The position numbers were made by a program, and so were the translations under genes. A DNA stretch of 64,000 nt. Origin: Salana multivorans. GTDB lineage: Bacteria; Actinomycetota; Actinomycetes; Actinomycetales; Beutenbergiaceae. Of the stretch, positions 35,381 to 43,372 are shown piece by piece. The DNA is taken from assembly GCF_003751805.1 (NCBI RefSeq), contig NZ_RKHQ01000002.1, positions 62,001-126,000 of the forward strand. Direction: 5' to 3'. The notes under the pieces are model-generated. The model made no database searches. It saw only the letters and a program-made list of their open reading frames with translations, and had not been told where the DNA came from. How positions within the stretch are numbered: position 1 is the stretch's first letter; the number at the start of each line of letters is the position of its first letter.

Positions 35381-36403
35381 CTAGGCGAGCAGGTCCTTGA
35401 CCATCGGCACGACCCGCTCGCCGTAGAGCTCGATCGAGCGGAGCTGGTGGGCGTGCGTGACGGGCTGGTCGTACTTGAGGTCGAACCGGTCGACGGGCAG
35501 GGTCCGCAGCGTCCGGGCGATCTTGGCCGCCACGGTCTCCGGCGAGCCGACGTACAGCGCGCCCTCGTCGATCTCGCGCTCGAAGTCGCCCGGGCTGGGC
35601 GGCGGCCAGCCGCGCTCGCGGCCCATCCGCCGACGCATGGCCAGCCACCCGTCGAACAGCAGCTCGCGGGCCTCGTCGTCGGTCCGCGTGACCAGTCCGG
35701 GGGAGTGGATCGCGACGCGCTGCCGCGGCACGCCGAGCTGGTCCTGCGCGCGCTCGAACAGGTCGAGGAACGGCGCGAACCGGTCGGCCGGCCCGCCGAT
35801 GATCGCGAGGAACAGCCCGAACCCGTGGCGGGCGGTGCGCACCACCGACTCGGGGCTGCCGCCGACGCCGACCCAGACCGGCAGGCCGTTCGCCGTCGTC
35901 GGGAACACGCGCTGGTCGGTGAGGCCGGCGCGGGTCGTCCCGGTCCAGGTGACCGGCTCCTCCTTCACCAGCGCCGCGAGCAACTCGAGCTTCTCCTCGA
36001 ACAGGACCTCGTAGTCGCCGAGGTCGTAGCCGAACAGCGGGAAGGACTCGATGAACGAGCCGCGTCCGGCGACGATCTCCGCCCGCCCCCCGGACAGCGC
36101 GTCGAGGGTGGCGAACCGCTCGTACACGCGGACGGGGTCGTCGGAGCTGAGGACCGTCACCGCTGACCCGAGCCGGAGCCGCTCGGTGCGCGCGGCGATC
36201 GCGGCGAGCACCATCTCGGGCGAGGACACGGCGAAGTCCGGCCGGTGGTGCTCGCCGACGCCGAAGAAGTCCAGCCCGAGCTGGTCGGCGACCACGCCGT
36301 CCTCGACGAGGTCACGGATCACCTCGGGGTGCGACAGCTGCTGGCCGGCGTCGTTCGTCGTCACGCCGCCGAAGGTGTCGAGGCCGAACTCGATTGTGCT
36401 CAT
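35381..36403 (-). CDS. Luciferase-like (LLM class) flavin-dependent oxidoreductase
   Basis: This 340-residue LLM protein of the Atu2307/SP_0267-like type has MSTIEFGLDTFG at the start, DQLGLDFFGVGEHHRPDF near residue 40, a RLRLGSAVTVLSSDDPVRVYE segment and AGRGSFIESFPLFGYD near 110. The typical F420/FMN-binding His pair is visible (GEHHRPDF). Substrate unknown. The ATG at 36403 has no obvious ribosome site. It follows a ferredoxin-reductase-like gene 56 bp upstream on the same strand and may be cotranscribed. Unrelated in sequence to the riboswitch-linked LLM at 16528. Confidence 0.85.
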   Translation of the reverse strand: MSTIEFGLDTFGGVTTNDAGQQLSHPEVIRDLVEDGVVADQLGLDFFGVGEHHRPDFAVSSPEMVLAAIAARTERLRLGSAVTVLSSDDPVRVYERFATLDALSGGRAEIVAGRGSFIESFPLFGYDLGDYEVLFEEKLELLAALVKEEPVTWTGTTRAGLTDQRVFPTTANGLPVWVGVGGSPESVVRTARHGFGLFLAIIGGPADRFAPFLDLFERAQDQLGVPRQRVAIHSPGLVTRTDDEARELLFDGWLAMRRRMGRERGWPPPSPGDFEREIDEGALYVGSPETVAAKIARTLRTLPVDRFDLKYDQPVTHAHQLRSIELYGERVVPMVKDLLA

Positions 36404-36459
36404 GGCGACACAACCCCGCGCACGGTCCCGGGCATTCCCCGGCCGGTCGGCCCGGCCGA

Positions 36460-37593
36460 CTAGCGCGTCGTGCCGAGGCTCGCCCGGATCACCCCGGACG
36501 CGTCCCAGTCGTTCGCCTGCATGGCCGCGACGACGTGGCCGTCCGCCACCCAGAACGCCCGGAACGCGCCGACCCCGCCGTCGGGCGTCACGGTCGCGTC
36601 GCCCTCGATGTCGACGCGGTCGTACCCACCCGGCCCGACGCTGCCGACGTACTCCATCCCGAGGTCGTACTGGTCGGTGAAGAAGTACGGCATCCGGTCG
36701 TAGGTCGTCTCCTCGCCGACGAGGGTGCACGCCGCGACCTTCGCCTGCTCGATGGCGTCCTCCCAGTGCTCCACCCGGATCCGCCGCCCGAGCCGGTCGT
36801 GCAGGTGGTTCGCGATGTCGCCGACCGCGAGGATCGCCGGGTCGCTCGTGCGCAGCGCCTCGTCCACCAGGACGCCGTTCCCGACGGCGAGCCTCGCGTC
36901 CCGCGCGAGATCGATCGTCGGCTCCGCCCCGATCCCGACGACGACGAGGTCGGCCCGGCGCAGGTCGTCGGCCGTCACCGAGGTCCCGAGCCGCAGGTCG
37001 ACACCGTGCGCCCGGTGCAGGTCCGCGAACACGCGGGCGACCTCGGGCCCGAGCACGCCGAGCAGCGGCAGCTCCGACCGCTCGTAGACCGTGACCTCGC
37101 AGCCCGCGTGTCGCGCGGCCGCCGCCACCTCGAGCCCGATCCAGCCCGCCCCGACGATCGCGACGCGGGTGCCGTCGACGAACGCCGCCTCGAGCCGCTC
37201 GCTGTCCTCGATCGTGCGCAGGTACGCGACGGGGACGCCCGCGGAGTCCGCCTCCGGGAAGCGCCGCGGCGTCGCGCCGGTCGCCAGCAGGAGCCGGTCG
37301 TAGCGCTCGGCGCCGTCCGCGGTGACGACCCGGTGCTCGGTCCGGTCGATCGACGTGACGGCGGTGTCGAGCCGCAGGGCGACGTCGTGCTCGTCGTACC
37401 ACGCGCGGTCGTGGAGGAACACGGCGTCGAGCGGCTTCGTGCCGAGGAGGACGTCCTTGGACAGCGGCGGCCGCTCGTAGGGCAGGTGCGGTTCCCGGCC
37501 GTAGAGCGTGATGGCGCCGTCGTACCCCAGCCTGCGCAGCTCGGTGACGGCGGTGCCGCCGGCCAGTCCGGCTCCCACGACGACGATGGACAT
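36460..37593 (-). CDS. FAD-dependent ferredoxin/NAD(P) reductase
   Basis: This 377-residue oxidoreductase has the FAD fold SIVVVGAGLAGGTAVTELRR, the LPYERPPLSKDVL motif of rhodocoxin/putidaredoxin reductase-like enzymes, an NAD(P) fold VAIVGAGWIGLEVAAAAR near 142 and the late FAD motif ILAVGDIANH near 265. Such enzymes feed electrons to ferredoxins and so to P450s. No ferredoxin gene is adjacent. It could serve the carotenoid P450 9 kb away, but this is speculation. GAGG upstream of the ATG at 37593. Confidence 0.87.
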   Translation of the reverse strand: MSIVVVGAGLAGGTAVTELRRLGYDGAITLYGREPHLPYERPPLSKDVLLGTKPLDAVFLHDRAWYDEHDVALRLDTAVTSIDRTEHRVVTADGAERYDRLLLATGATPRRFPEADSAGVPVAYLRTIEDSERLEAAFVDGTRVAIVGAGWIGLEVAAAARHAGCEVTVYERSELPLLGVLGPEVARVFADLHRAHGVDLRLGTSVTADDLRRADLVVVGIGAEPTIDLARDARLAVGNGVLVDEALRTSDPAILAVGDIANHLHDRLGRRIRVEHWEDAIEQAKVAACTLVGEETTYDRMPYFFTDQYDLGMEYVGSVGPGGYDRVDIEGDATVTPDGGVGAFRAFWVADGHVVAAMQANDWDASGVIRASLGTTR

Positions 37594-37729
37594 GACGCCT
37601 CCTCGCGACGACCGGCGCCCGTCGTGTCGGGCACCCGACCTTCCTCACCCTAGCCCCGCGCCCGCCGCGGATCCGGACGTGGAGACATGGACTGCCGAGG
37701 GACCGGGGCGTCCTGTTAGCGTCACCCCC

Positions 37730-39523
37730 ATGAGCCTCGAACCGGTGCTCGCGGAGTGTCTCGGACTCGCGGTCCGGGGGCGGGTCCGGGCGGCGCTCCG
37801 GCTCGCCGAGCAGGCCGCGCCGACGGCGGATCGCGCGCCGTCGACGGCGCCCGTCGACGGCGCCGTCAGCGGCCCCGACGATGCTGGCTCGACCCGTCTC
37901 ATGGCGCGGCTGGCGGCGGTCCGAGCCTCGGCGCACTTCGTCGCGGCCGACTACGACGCGGCGGCCGAGCAGGGGGAGCGCGCGCTGCAGCTCAGCCGGC
38001 TGCCGGGGGCCGACGACCCCCTGACGCGGACCGTCGCGGTCTCGGCGCGGCTGCTCGCCAGCGCGGGGACGCTCTGGGCCGGCGCGGACCCGGACGCCGA
38101 CGACCGGCTCGCGGCCGAGCTCCTCGAGCTCGCCCCCTGGGTGGCCGCCCGTCCGCTCGACACCCGCCGCTACGCGGGGCTCATGCTGATCGAGGCGCTG
38201 TTCCAGAACGGCCGCGTCCCGGAGGCCGAGCGGTGCCTGCGCCAGGTCCTGCCCGAGGACGCGGCGCTCGACGGTGCCTCCCGTCCCGCCGGCGCTCCCA
38301 CCGACGACGCCGGCCCGCGGATCCCCTCGATCCCGCTGCTCCCGGTCCGCGTCCTGTTCTACGCGGGTCGGACGGGGGAGGCCGAGGAGGCCGTCACGCT
38401 CGCCCTGACGCGGCCCGAGCTGCGCGAGGACCCGCTCTGGTCCCGGGTGGGGATCGCCCTGCTCGCCCTGTGCGCAGCGGCACGGGGCGAGCGGGCTCGC
38501 GCGCGGGCGCTGGCCCACCGGGTCAGCGCGGCCTTCCCGCGTCCCCGCGGCTACCTCGACTCGGCGGCGCGGTCGTTCGCCGGGCATGCGCTCGCCATCG
38601 TCGGCGACCTCGCGGGGGCGGCCCATGAGCTGCGCGCCGGCGGGGGAGCCCGGCTGCAGCGGTTCATCATCGTGGACCGGGCGCTCGCCATCGAGGTCCT
38701 CGTGCGCGAGGCGCTCGGTCGCGATGACCGTCGCGCAGCGGCCGGCTGGGCCCGTCTGCTGCTGGACCTCGAGGGTCACCCCGTCGTGACCGAGGTCGCG
38801 CTGCGGGTGTACGCGCACCTCGACCTGGCCGACGGCGAGCCCGAGTCGGCCCTGCGCCGCTCCGAGGCGGCGGCCGCCCGCGCCCGCGTCACGGGCATCC
38901 TGCGGCACGCCGCTGAGGCCGACCTGCTGCGCAGCCGCACCCTCGTCGCGCTCGGCCGCCGGGCCGAGGCGACGAGGGGACTTCAGGAGGCGGTGGCCTC
39001 GGCCGGCTCCCGCGGGGACGAGAGCGGCCGGCGGGACGCCGCGAGGCAGCTCCGCGCGCTCGGGCGCCGCAGCGTCCCGCCGCGCGGGAGCGGCTGGGAC
39101 GGGTTGACCCCGCGCGAGCGGGAGGTGGCCGTGCTCGTCGCGCAGGGGCTGGACAACCGGACGATCGGCGACGCCGTGTTCCTGTCCCCGCGCAGCGTCG
39201 GGGCCATGGTGCCGCGCATCCTCACGGCGTTCGACGCGCCGCGACGGGCCGCGCTCGCTCCCGCGCTCGCCTCCGTCGTCGGCGACGCCGGCCTCCCGGG
39301 TCCGGTGCCAGCCCTCACCCCGCGGCAGCGGGAGGTGGTCGACCTGGTCGCGCGCGGCCGGACCAACGTCGAGATCGGCGCGGCCCTCGGCATCAGTCCG
39401 CGGACGGTCGAGCGGCACGTCTCCGCCGCCATGGCGGCCAGCGGCGCCCGCTCGCGGACGGCCCTCGCCCGGCTCGCGGCGAGCGGCGTCACCGACGCGG
39501 ACGTCGTCAGCCGACCGGCATGA
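37730..39523 (+). CDS. LuxR-family regulator with two C-terminal HTH domains
   Basis: This 597-residue protein has ~450 residues of helical Ala/Arg-rich repeats resembling TPR-type regions (AEQGERALQLSRLPG, EAERCLRQVL) and lacks an N-terminal ATPase P-loop. Two LuxR helix-turn-helix domains follow: the first at about 459-505 (LTPREREVAVLVAQGLDN), the second at about 529-590 (LTPRQREVVDLVARGRTN with ISPRTVERHVSAAM). Two tandem LuxR HTHs in one chain are unusual. TAGCGT stands 7 nt before the ATG without a Shine-Dalgarno, so the mRNA is probably leaderless. Its end overlaps the convergent lipoprotein gene by 17 bp. Confidence 0.8.
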   Translation: MSLEPVLAECLGLAVRGRVRAALRLAEQAAPTADRAPSTAPVDGAVSGPDDAGSTRLMARLAAVRASAHFVAADYDAAAEQGERALQLSRLPGADDPLTRTVAVSARLLASAGTLWAGADPDADDRLAAELLELAPWVAARPLDTRRYAGLMLIEALFQNGRVPEAERCLRQVLPEDAALDGASRPAGAPTDDAGPRIPSIPLLPVRVLFYAGRTGEAEEAVTLALTRPELREDPLWSRVGIALLALCAAARGERARARALAHRVSAAFPRPRGYLDSAARSFAGHALAIVGDLAGAAHELRAGGGARLQRFIIVDRALAIEVLVREALGRDDRRAAAGWARLLLDLEGHPVVTEVALRVYAHLDLADGEPESALRRSEAAAARARVTGILRHAAEADLLRSRTLVALGRRAEATRGLQEAVASAGSRGDESGRRDAARQLRALGRRSVPPRGSGWDGLTPREREVAVLVAQGLDNRTIGDAVFLSPRSVGAMVPRILTAFDAPRRAALAPALASVVGDAGLPGPVPALTPRQREVVDLVARGRTNVEIGAALGISPRTVERHVSAAMAASGARSRTALARLAASGVTDADVVSRPA

Positions 39524-40088
39524 GCCGGATGAGGACGTTGGGCAACCCGGCACCGCCCGTGGCGTAGGCGTAGGTCGCCGTGTGCGTGGCTCCCGTGGCG
39601 GACGCGGTCCACTCGTCGTTGCCGAGGTCGGTCGGTCCCTCGGTGGTCAGCCCGGCCGCGGCCATGTCGGCGATGATCCCCTTGGCCTGGTCCGAGTCGA
39701 CCCCGTCGACCTCGATCGAGTACCCGCCGCCCATCGGCAGGACGAGCACGATCGCGCCGTCGGGGACGAGGATGTCGGCGGGCCAGTCGGCCGGCAGGTC
39801 CTCGCCGGCCGGCAGCTCCGTCCCCTCGTCCGACGTCCCGTCCGTCGACTCGTCCGTCGGCTCGCCGTCCTGCTCGCCGGACGCCGCCCCGTCGTCCGGC
39901 GCGGTCTCCTGCGTCGTCCCGTCGGTGGCCTCGCCCGCGGTCGAGGCGTCCGTGGCCTGGCCCGTCCCGTCGTCCGTCTCGCCGCACGCGGCCAGCCCCA
40001 GCAGCAGCGGCACCGCGAGCACCGCGGCGAGCAGCGCGCGGTGCTCGCTCCTCCTCGTGGCCGCCCCGGTCCTCCCTCGACCCCACAT
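39507..40088 (-). CDS. Secreted lipoprotein, unknown function
   Basis: This 193-residue lipoprotein has a signal peptide ending in lipobox LAAC (Cys near residue 35), an acidic Thr/Asp/Glu-rich linker of about 60 residues, and a C-terminal domain (PADWPADILVPDGAIVLVLP, YSIEVDGVDSDQAKGIIADM) seen in small actinobacterial lipoproteins. Function unknown. GAGAGGAA precedes the ATG at 40088. The 3' end overlaps the LuxR gene. Confidence 0.78.
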   Translation of the reverse strand: MWGRGRTGAATRRSEHRALLAAVLAVPLLLGLAACGETDDGTGQATDASTAGEATDGTTQETAPDDGAASGEQDGEPTDESTDGTSDEGTELPAGEDLPADWPADILVPDGAIVLVLPMGGGYSIEVDGVDSDQAKGIIADMAAAGLTTEGPTDLGNDEWTASATGATHTATYAYATGGAGLPNVLIRLMPVG

Positions 40089-40198
40089 GTGCGTTCCTCT
40101 CTCGCGTCCCGCCCTCGCGGTTCCCGCGCCGAGTGTGGCACCGGGCGCGCTCGCACCGCATGGGTGGTTCGACGCACCCGGGCGGTCGGCGGGACGGG

Positions 40199-40924
40199 CT
40201 AGATCGGCCAGTACGTCGCCATCGAGGAGAAGTGGCAGACGTACAGCCACGACGGGTCGAGGATCAGCTCGTGTCCTGCGACGCGGCCCGTCAGGCGGTC
40301 GAGCGTCGCCCGGAGCACGTCCGGGTCGATCGGCTCGTCGGAGTCGGGGCGGTAGTAGGCGAGCGTGACGTGGGGCGTGAACGACGGCGCCCGGACGAGG
40401 TCGTCGAACAGTGCCCGGCCCGCGACGAGGCGGGCGTGGTCGTCCGGTGTCGCCGGCAGCAGCCCGACCACCACGCTGGCGTTGAGCAGGTTGAACACCG
40501 TCGTCGCGCGCATCCGGACCGGTCCCAGCCCGCAGGCCGTCGCCAGCCGCGTCGCGGCGCGCGGACCGTCGAGGAAGATCCGCGACGCGACCTCCGCCAG
40601 GTCGGCCGAGGCGTGCAGGTCGTGCAGCGTGACGTGGAGCGAGTCAGCTGGCAGGGGAGCGGCGAGACCCGGTCCGTGGACGGCCCGCAGCTCGGCGGCG
40701 ACGTCCGCCAGGAGGCGTTCGTCGTCGTCCTCGAGGAAGTACGCCACCGTGCTGCCGAAGAACGGTCGCAGCTCGCCCGTCCCGGGCGCGACCTTGTCGC
40801 GCAGCGCCTCGGGCAGCCCGAGCACCGGCTCGCGCGGGACGGAGTCGACCTGGAACGCGGCGACGCGCGCCGTCATCTCCGCGAGGCTCTCCGTCGCGGT
40901 GGGACGCCGCGGCTCCATCGTCAT
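40199..40924 (-). CDS. 2H phosphoesterase / RNA ligase-like protein
   Basis: This 241-residue protein has the two H-x-T motifs that define 2H phosphoesterases: LHVTLHDLHA near residue 95 and TPHVTLAYYRP near 183. Such enzymes hydrolyse cyclic phosphodiesters of RNA or nucleotides; the substrate is unknown. The ATG at 40924 is preferred because TATCGT lies exactly 7 nt upstream on the minus strand, a leaderless arrangement; a GTG at 40933 would place the start inside that box. Confidence 0.8.
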   Translation of the reverse strand: MTMEPRRPTATESLAEMTARVAAFQVDSVPREPVLGLPEALRDKVAPGTGELRPFFGSTVAYFLEDDDERLLADVAAELRAVHGPGLAAPLPADSLHVTLHDLHASADLAEVASRIFLDGPRAATRLATACGLGPVRMRATTVFNLLNASVVVGLLPATPDDHARLVAGRALFDDLVRAPSFTPHVTLAYYRPDSDEPIDPDVLRATLDRLTGRVAGHELILDPSWLYVCHFSSMATYWPI

Positions 40925-40982
40925 GGCCGCCACGATAGGGGCGCGACCACGAGCTGGTGCGGTGCCACGTCGGCGCCCGTCG

Positions 40983-41972
40983 TCAGGCGCCCGTCCACCG
41001 TTCGGCCGCCTCGGCCAGGAGCCGCGCGGTGTCGCGGTGGCTGAGGTAGTCGGCCCACCCGGCCGGCGGCATGCCGAACGTCGCCTCGACCGTCGTCGGG
41101 TCGGCGCCGAGCGCGAGCAGCTCGCGGACGACCGAGATCTCCCCGGCCGCGGCCGCGTAGTGGAGCGCCGTCGCGCCCGCGTCGGTGGAGCCCGCGACCG
41201 GGAAGCCGCGCGAGACCAGCGCCCGGACGGCGTCCCAGCGGTGCAGCGCCGCGACGTCGGCGAGCAGGCTCGGCTCGTCCCAGCTCAGGTCGTGGGCGGC
41301 GCCGGGTGCGTCGAGCAGGTGCTCGACGTCGACCGCCCGCCCGGCGAGCGCCGCGCGAACCGCGGGGTGCCGTGCCACCTCGGCCCGGTAGAGGTCGCGC
41401 AGCAGGCAGATCTCGGCGCCGTGCGCCATCGTCTCCCGGTTGAGGTGCTGGACGAGCGCCGCCATCGAGTCGTCGGCGAACGGCCCGCCCCGGGGACCGA
41501 GCGGCCGGAGCAGCTCCTCGTCGTCGAGCCCGGCGACGCCGGAGCGCCAGAGGGTGTAGCCCTCCTCCAGCAGGGCGAGCCCGCCCGCCGCCGTGAGGGG
41601 CAGCGGCTCCGGCCAGTGCCGGTCGTCGTACATGTCGGGGTCGTCGACCCCGACGTCTGCCCCGTCCGCGGGCGGGGGGAAGCCCGCACCCTCCCCGAAG
41701 AACGCCCGCGCCCGCTTGCCGAGCACGTCGCGGCCGACGTGGGCGAGGCGCCACGCGATCGTCGTGACCGGCGGGACGGGTGGCTCCGGGACGACGGACT
41801 CGATCCGCACGACGCCGTCCTCCCCGGTGCGCAGCGACCACGCGCCAGCGACGGGCTCCCACAGGTACTCCTCGTCCGAGAGACCCTGGAGGCGCGGCCA
41901 CAGGTGTGCCTGCCAGTAGAAGTCGAGCTGGTCGAGGAGCAGGTCACGCCACGTCGTCGTCGGGTCGCCCAT
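40983..41972 (-). CDS. DinB-family domain fused to ankyrin repeats
   Basis: This 329-residue fusion has a DinB/YfiT four-helix metal-binding domain in the first ~190 residues (LLLDQLDFYWQAHLWPRLQG, AWRLAHVGRDVLG, HLNRETMAHGAEI with the spaced His residues) and ankyrin-type repeats from about 235 (LLADVAALHRWDAVRALVSRG, GATALHYAAAAGEISVVREL). DinB proteins transfer or bind thiols; the ankyrin part may mediate binding. The ATG at 41972 has GACAAT 6 nt upstream on the minus strand, so probably leaderless. Divergent from the GyrI-like gene. Confidence 0.82.
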   Translation of the reverse strand: MGDPTTTWRDLLLDQLDFYWQAHLWPRLQGLSDEEYLWEPVAGAWSLRTGEDGVVRIESVVPEPPVPPVTTIAWRLAHVGRDVLGKRARAFFGEGAGFPPPADGADVGVDDPDMYDDRHWPEPLPLTAAGGLALLEEGYTLWRSGVAGLDDEELLRPLGPRGGPFADDSMAALVQHLNRETMAHGAEICLLRDLYRAEVARHPAVRAALAGRAVDVEHLLDAPGAAHDLSWDEPSLLADVAALHRWDAVRALVSRGFPVAGSTDAGATALHYAAAAGEISVVRELLALGADPTTVEATFGMPPAGWADYLSHRDTARLLAEAAERWTGA

Positions 41973-42165
41973 CGCGCCATTGTCCGGGTGAGGGGAGCGG
42001 CGCGCCAGCCCCGGGCACCTACGCTGGCGCGATGAGGACCGACCCGGTGCCGCTGGCGCTCGCGAGCCGCGGGGCCGCCCCGGCGGTCCGCGGCGGCGTC
42101 GTGCTCGGGACGCGGCGTCGCGAGGGCAGTGGACGGGTCGTCGAGTGGGTCGAGGGGACGGGATC

Positions 42166-42864
42166 GTGAGGGCGCAGGCAGCGGTGAAGGTCCGGCTCAC
42201 GGACCTCGACTCCTACGGCGCGCGGCGCGGCGCGTTCCGTGAGGTCGAGGTCCCGCGGCTGGCCTATCTCATGGTCGACGGGCACGGCGACCCGAACACC
42301 TCCGCGGCGTACGCCGACGCGCTGGCCGCGCTGTACCCGGTCGCCTACTCGCTCAAGTTCGCGAGCAAGGTCGAGCTCGGTCGCGACTACGTCGTGCCGC
42401 CGCTGGAGGGGCTGTGGTGGGCGGAGGACCTCGCGTGGTTCACCAGCGCGCGGGACAAGTCGCGGTGGGACTGGACGATGATGCTGCTCGTCCCGGACTG
42501 GCTCCCCCCGGAGATGGTCGAGGCCGCGGTCGCGCGCGTGGCGGCGAAGGACGCGCGAGCCGTGCCGGCGAGACTCGCCGACGTCCGGTTCGACTCCCTG
42601 ACGGAGGGGCTGTGCGTCCAGACGCTGCACGTCGGGACGTACGACGACGAGGCGCCCGTGCTCGCGCGTCTTCACCGCGAGGTGCTGCCGGCGGCCGGCC
42701 TCGAGCCGACGGGGGCGCACCACGAGATCTACCTCGGCGACCCGCGACGGACCGCGCCGGAGCGACTGCGCACGATCCTGCGTCAGCCGGTGCGCCGGAT
42801 CGGAGGCGCCGACGGGCGCGGCGACGGTGGGCGCGGCGGTGGGCGCGGCGGCGCGGTGAGCTGA
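42166..42864 (+). CDS. GyrI-like small-molecule-binding domain protein
   Basis: This 232-residue protein has the segment RLAYLMVDGHGDPNTSAAYA and VAYSLKFASKVELGRDYVVP, typical of GyrI-like/AraC effector-binding domains that hydrolyse or bind small cyclopropane-type or drug molecules. A Gly/Arg-rich tail ends the protein. The GTG at 42166 has GAGGGGA 8 nt upstream. No DNA-binding domain is attached. Function unknown. Confidence 0.78.
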   Translation: MRAQAAVKVRLTDLDSYGARRGAFREVEVPRLAYLMVDGHGDPNTSAAYADALAALYPVAYSLKFASKVELGRDYVVPPLEGLWWAEDLAWFTSARDKSRWDWTMMLLVPDWLPPEMVEAAVARVAAKDARAVPARLADVRFDSLTEGLCVQTLHVGTYDDEAPVLARLHREVLPAAGLEPTGAHHEIYLGDPRRTAPERLRTILRQPVRRIGGADGRGDGGRGGGRGGAVS

Positions 42865-42926
42865 CCGAGCGTGAACGGTCCGGGGTGGCGCACGAGGCCG
42901 TCGGACCACGGGTCTACCCTGCGGGG

Positions 42927-43292
42927 ATGACGGTCACGGGCATCGGTGGTCTCTTCTTCCGCAGTCGCGATCCCGAGGCGCGCGCCGCCTGGTATCGAGA
43001 GCATCTGGGCATCGACGCCGGTCACGACGCAATCTGGCGGCAGGAGGCCGGGATGACGGTGCTCGCGCCGTTCCCCGCGGAGACGGACTACTTCCCTGCA
43101 GATCAGGCGTTCATGCTCAACCTGCGCGTTCGCGGCCTGGCCGAGCTGGTGGAGCGGCTCGAGTCGGCGGGCGTCTCGGTCGAGCAACGGCCGGAGTGGG
43201 ACACGGAGTACGGCAGGTTCGCCCGGATCCACGACCCCGAGGGACTGCCGCTCGAGCTGTGGGAGCCGGCCGACGGCGGGGTCGACGACTGA
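42927..43292 (+). CDS. VOC-family (glyoxalase-like) protein
   Basis: This 121-residue vicinal-oxygen-chelate protein shows FFRSRDPEARAAWYREHLGI at the start and RFARIHDPEGLPLELWEP at the end, the two beta-alpha-beta modules with the metal-ligand Glu in LPLELWEP. Substrate unknown (dioxygenase, glyoxalase or antibiotic-binding). TACCCT precedes the ATG by 6 nt with no Shine-Dalgarno, so it is probably leaderless. Confidence 0.85.
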   Translation: MTVTGIGGLFFRSRDPEARAAWYREHLGIDAGHDAIWRQEAGMTVLAPFPAETDYFPADQAFMLNLRVRGLAELVERLESAGVSVEQRPEWDTEYGRFARIHDPEGLPLELWEPADGGVDD

Positions 43293-43295
43293 CGC

Positions 43296-43372
43296 CTGTC
43301 CACAGTCATCCACATATCCACAAATCATCTTGACCCGCTTGAAAAGCGGTCGGACCTGCGTAGGGTCGAGAC
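43296..43372 (+). promoter_or_regulatory. Promoter of the DUF222/HNH gene with TCCACA repeats
   Basis: Three TCCACA repeats (43299, 43309, 43317), similar to DnaA-box halves, precede TTGAAA (43339-43344), 16 bp and TAGGGT (43361-43366), 6 nt before the ATG. The -35 lies inside an inverted repeat CCGCTT-GAA-AAGCGG (43335-43349). Together they form a compact promoter-operator for a leaderless mRNA. Confidence 0.55.
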
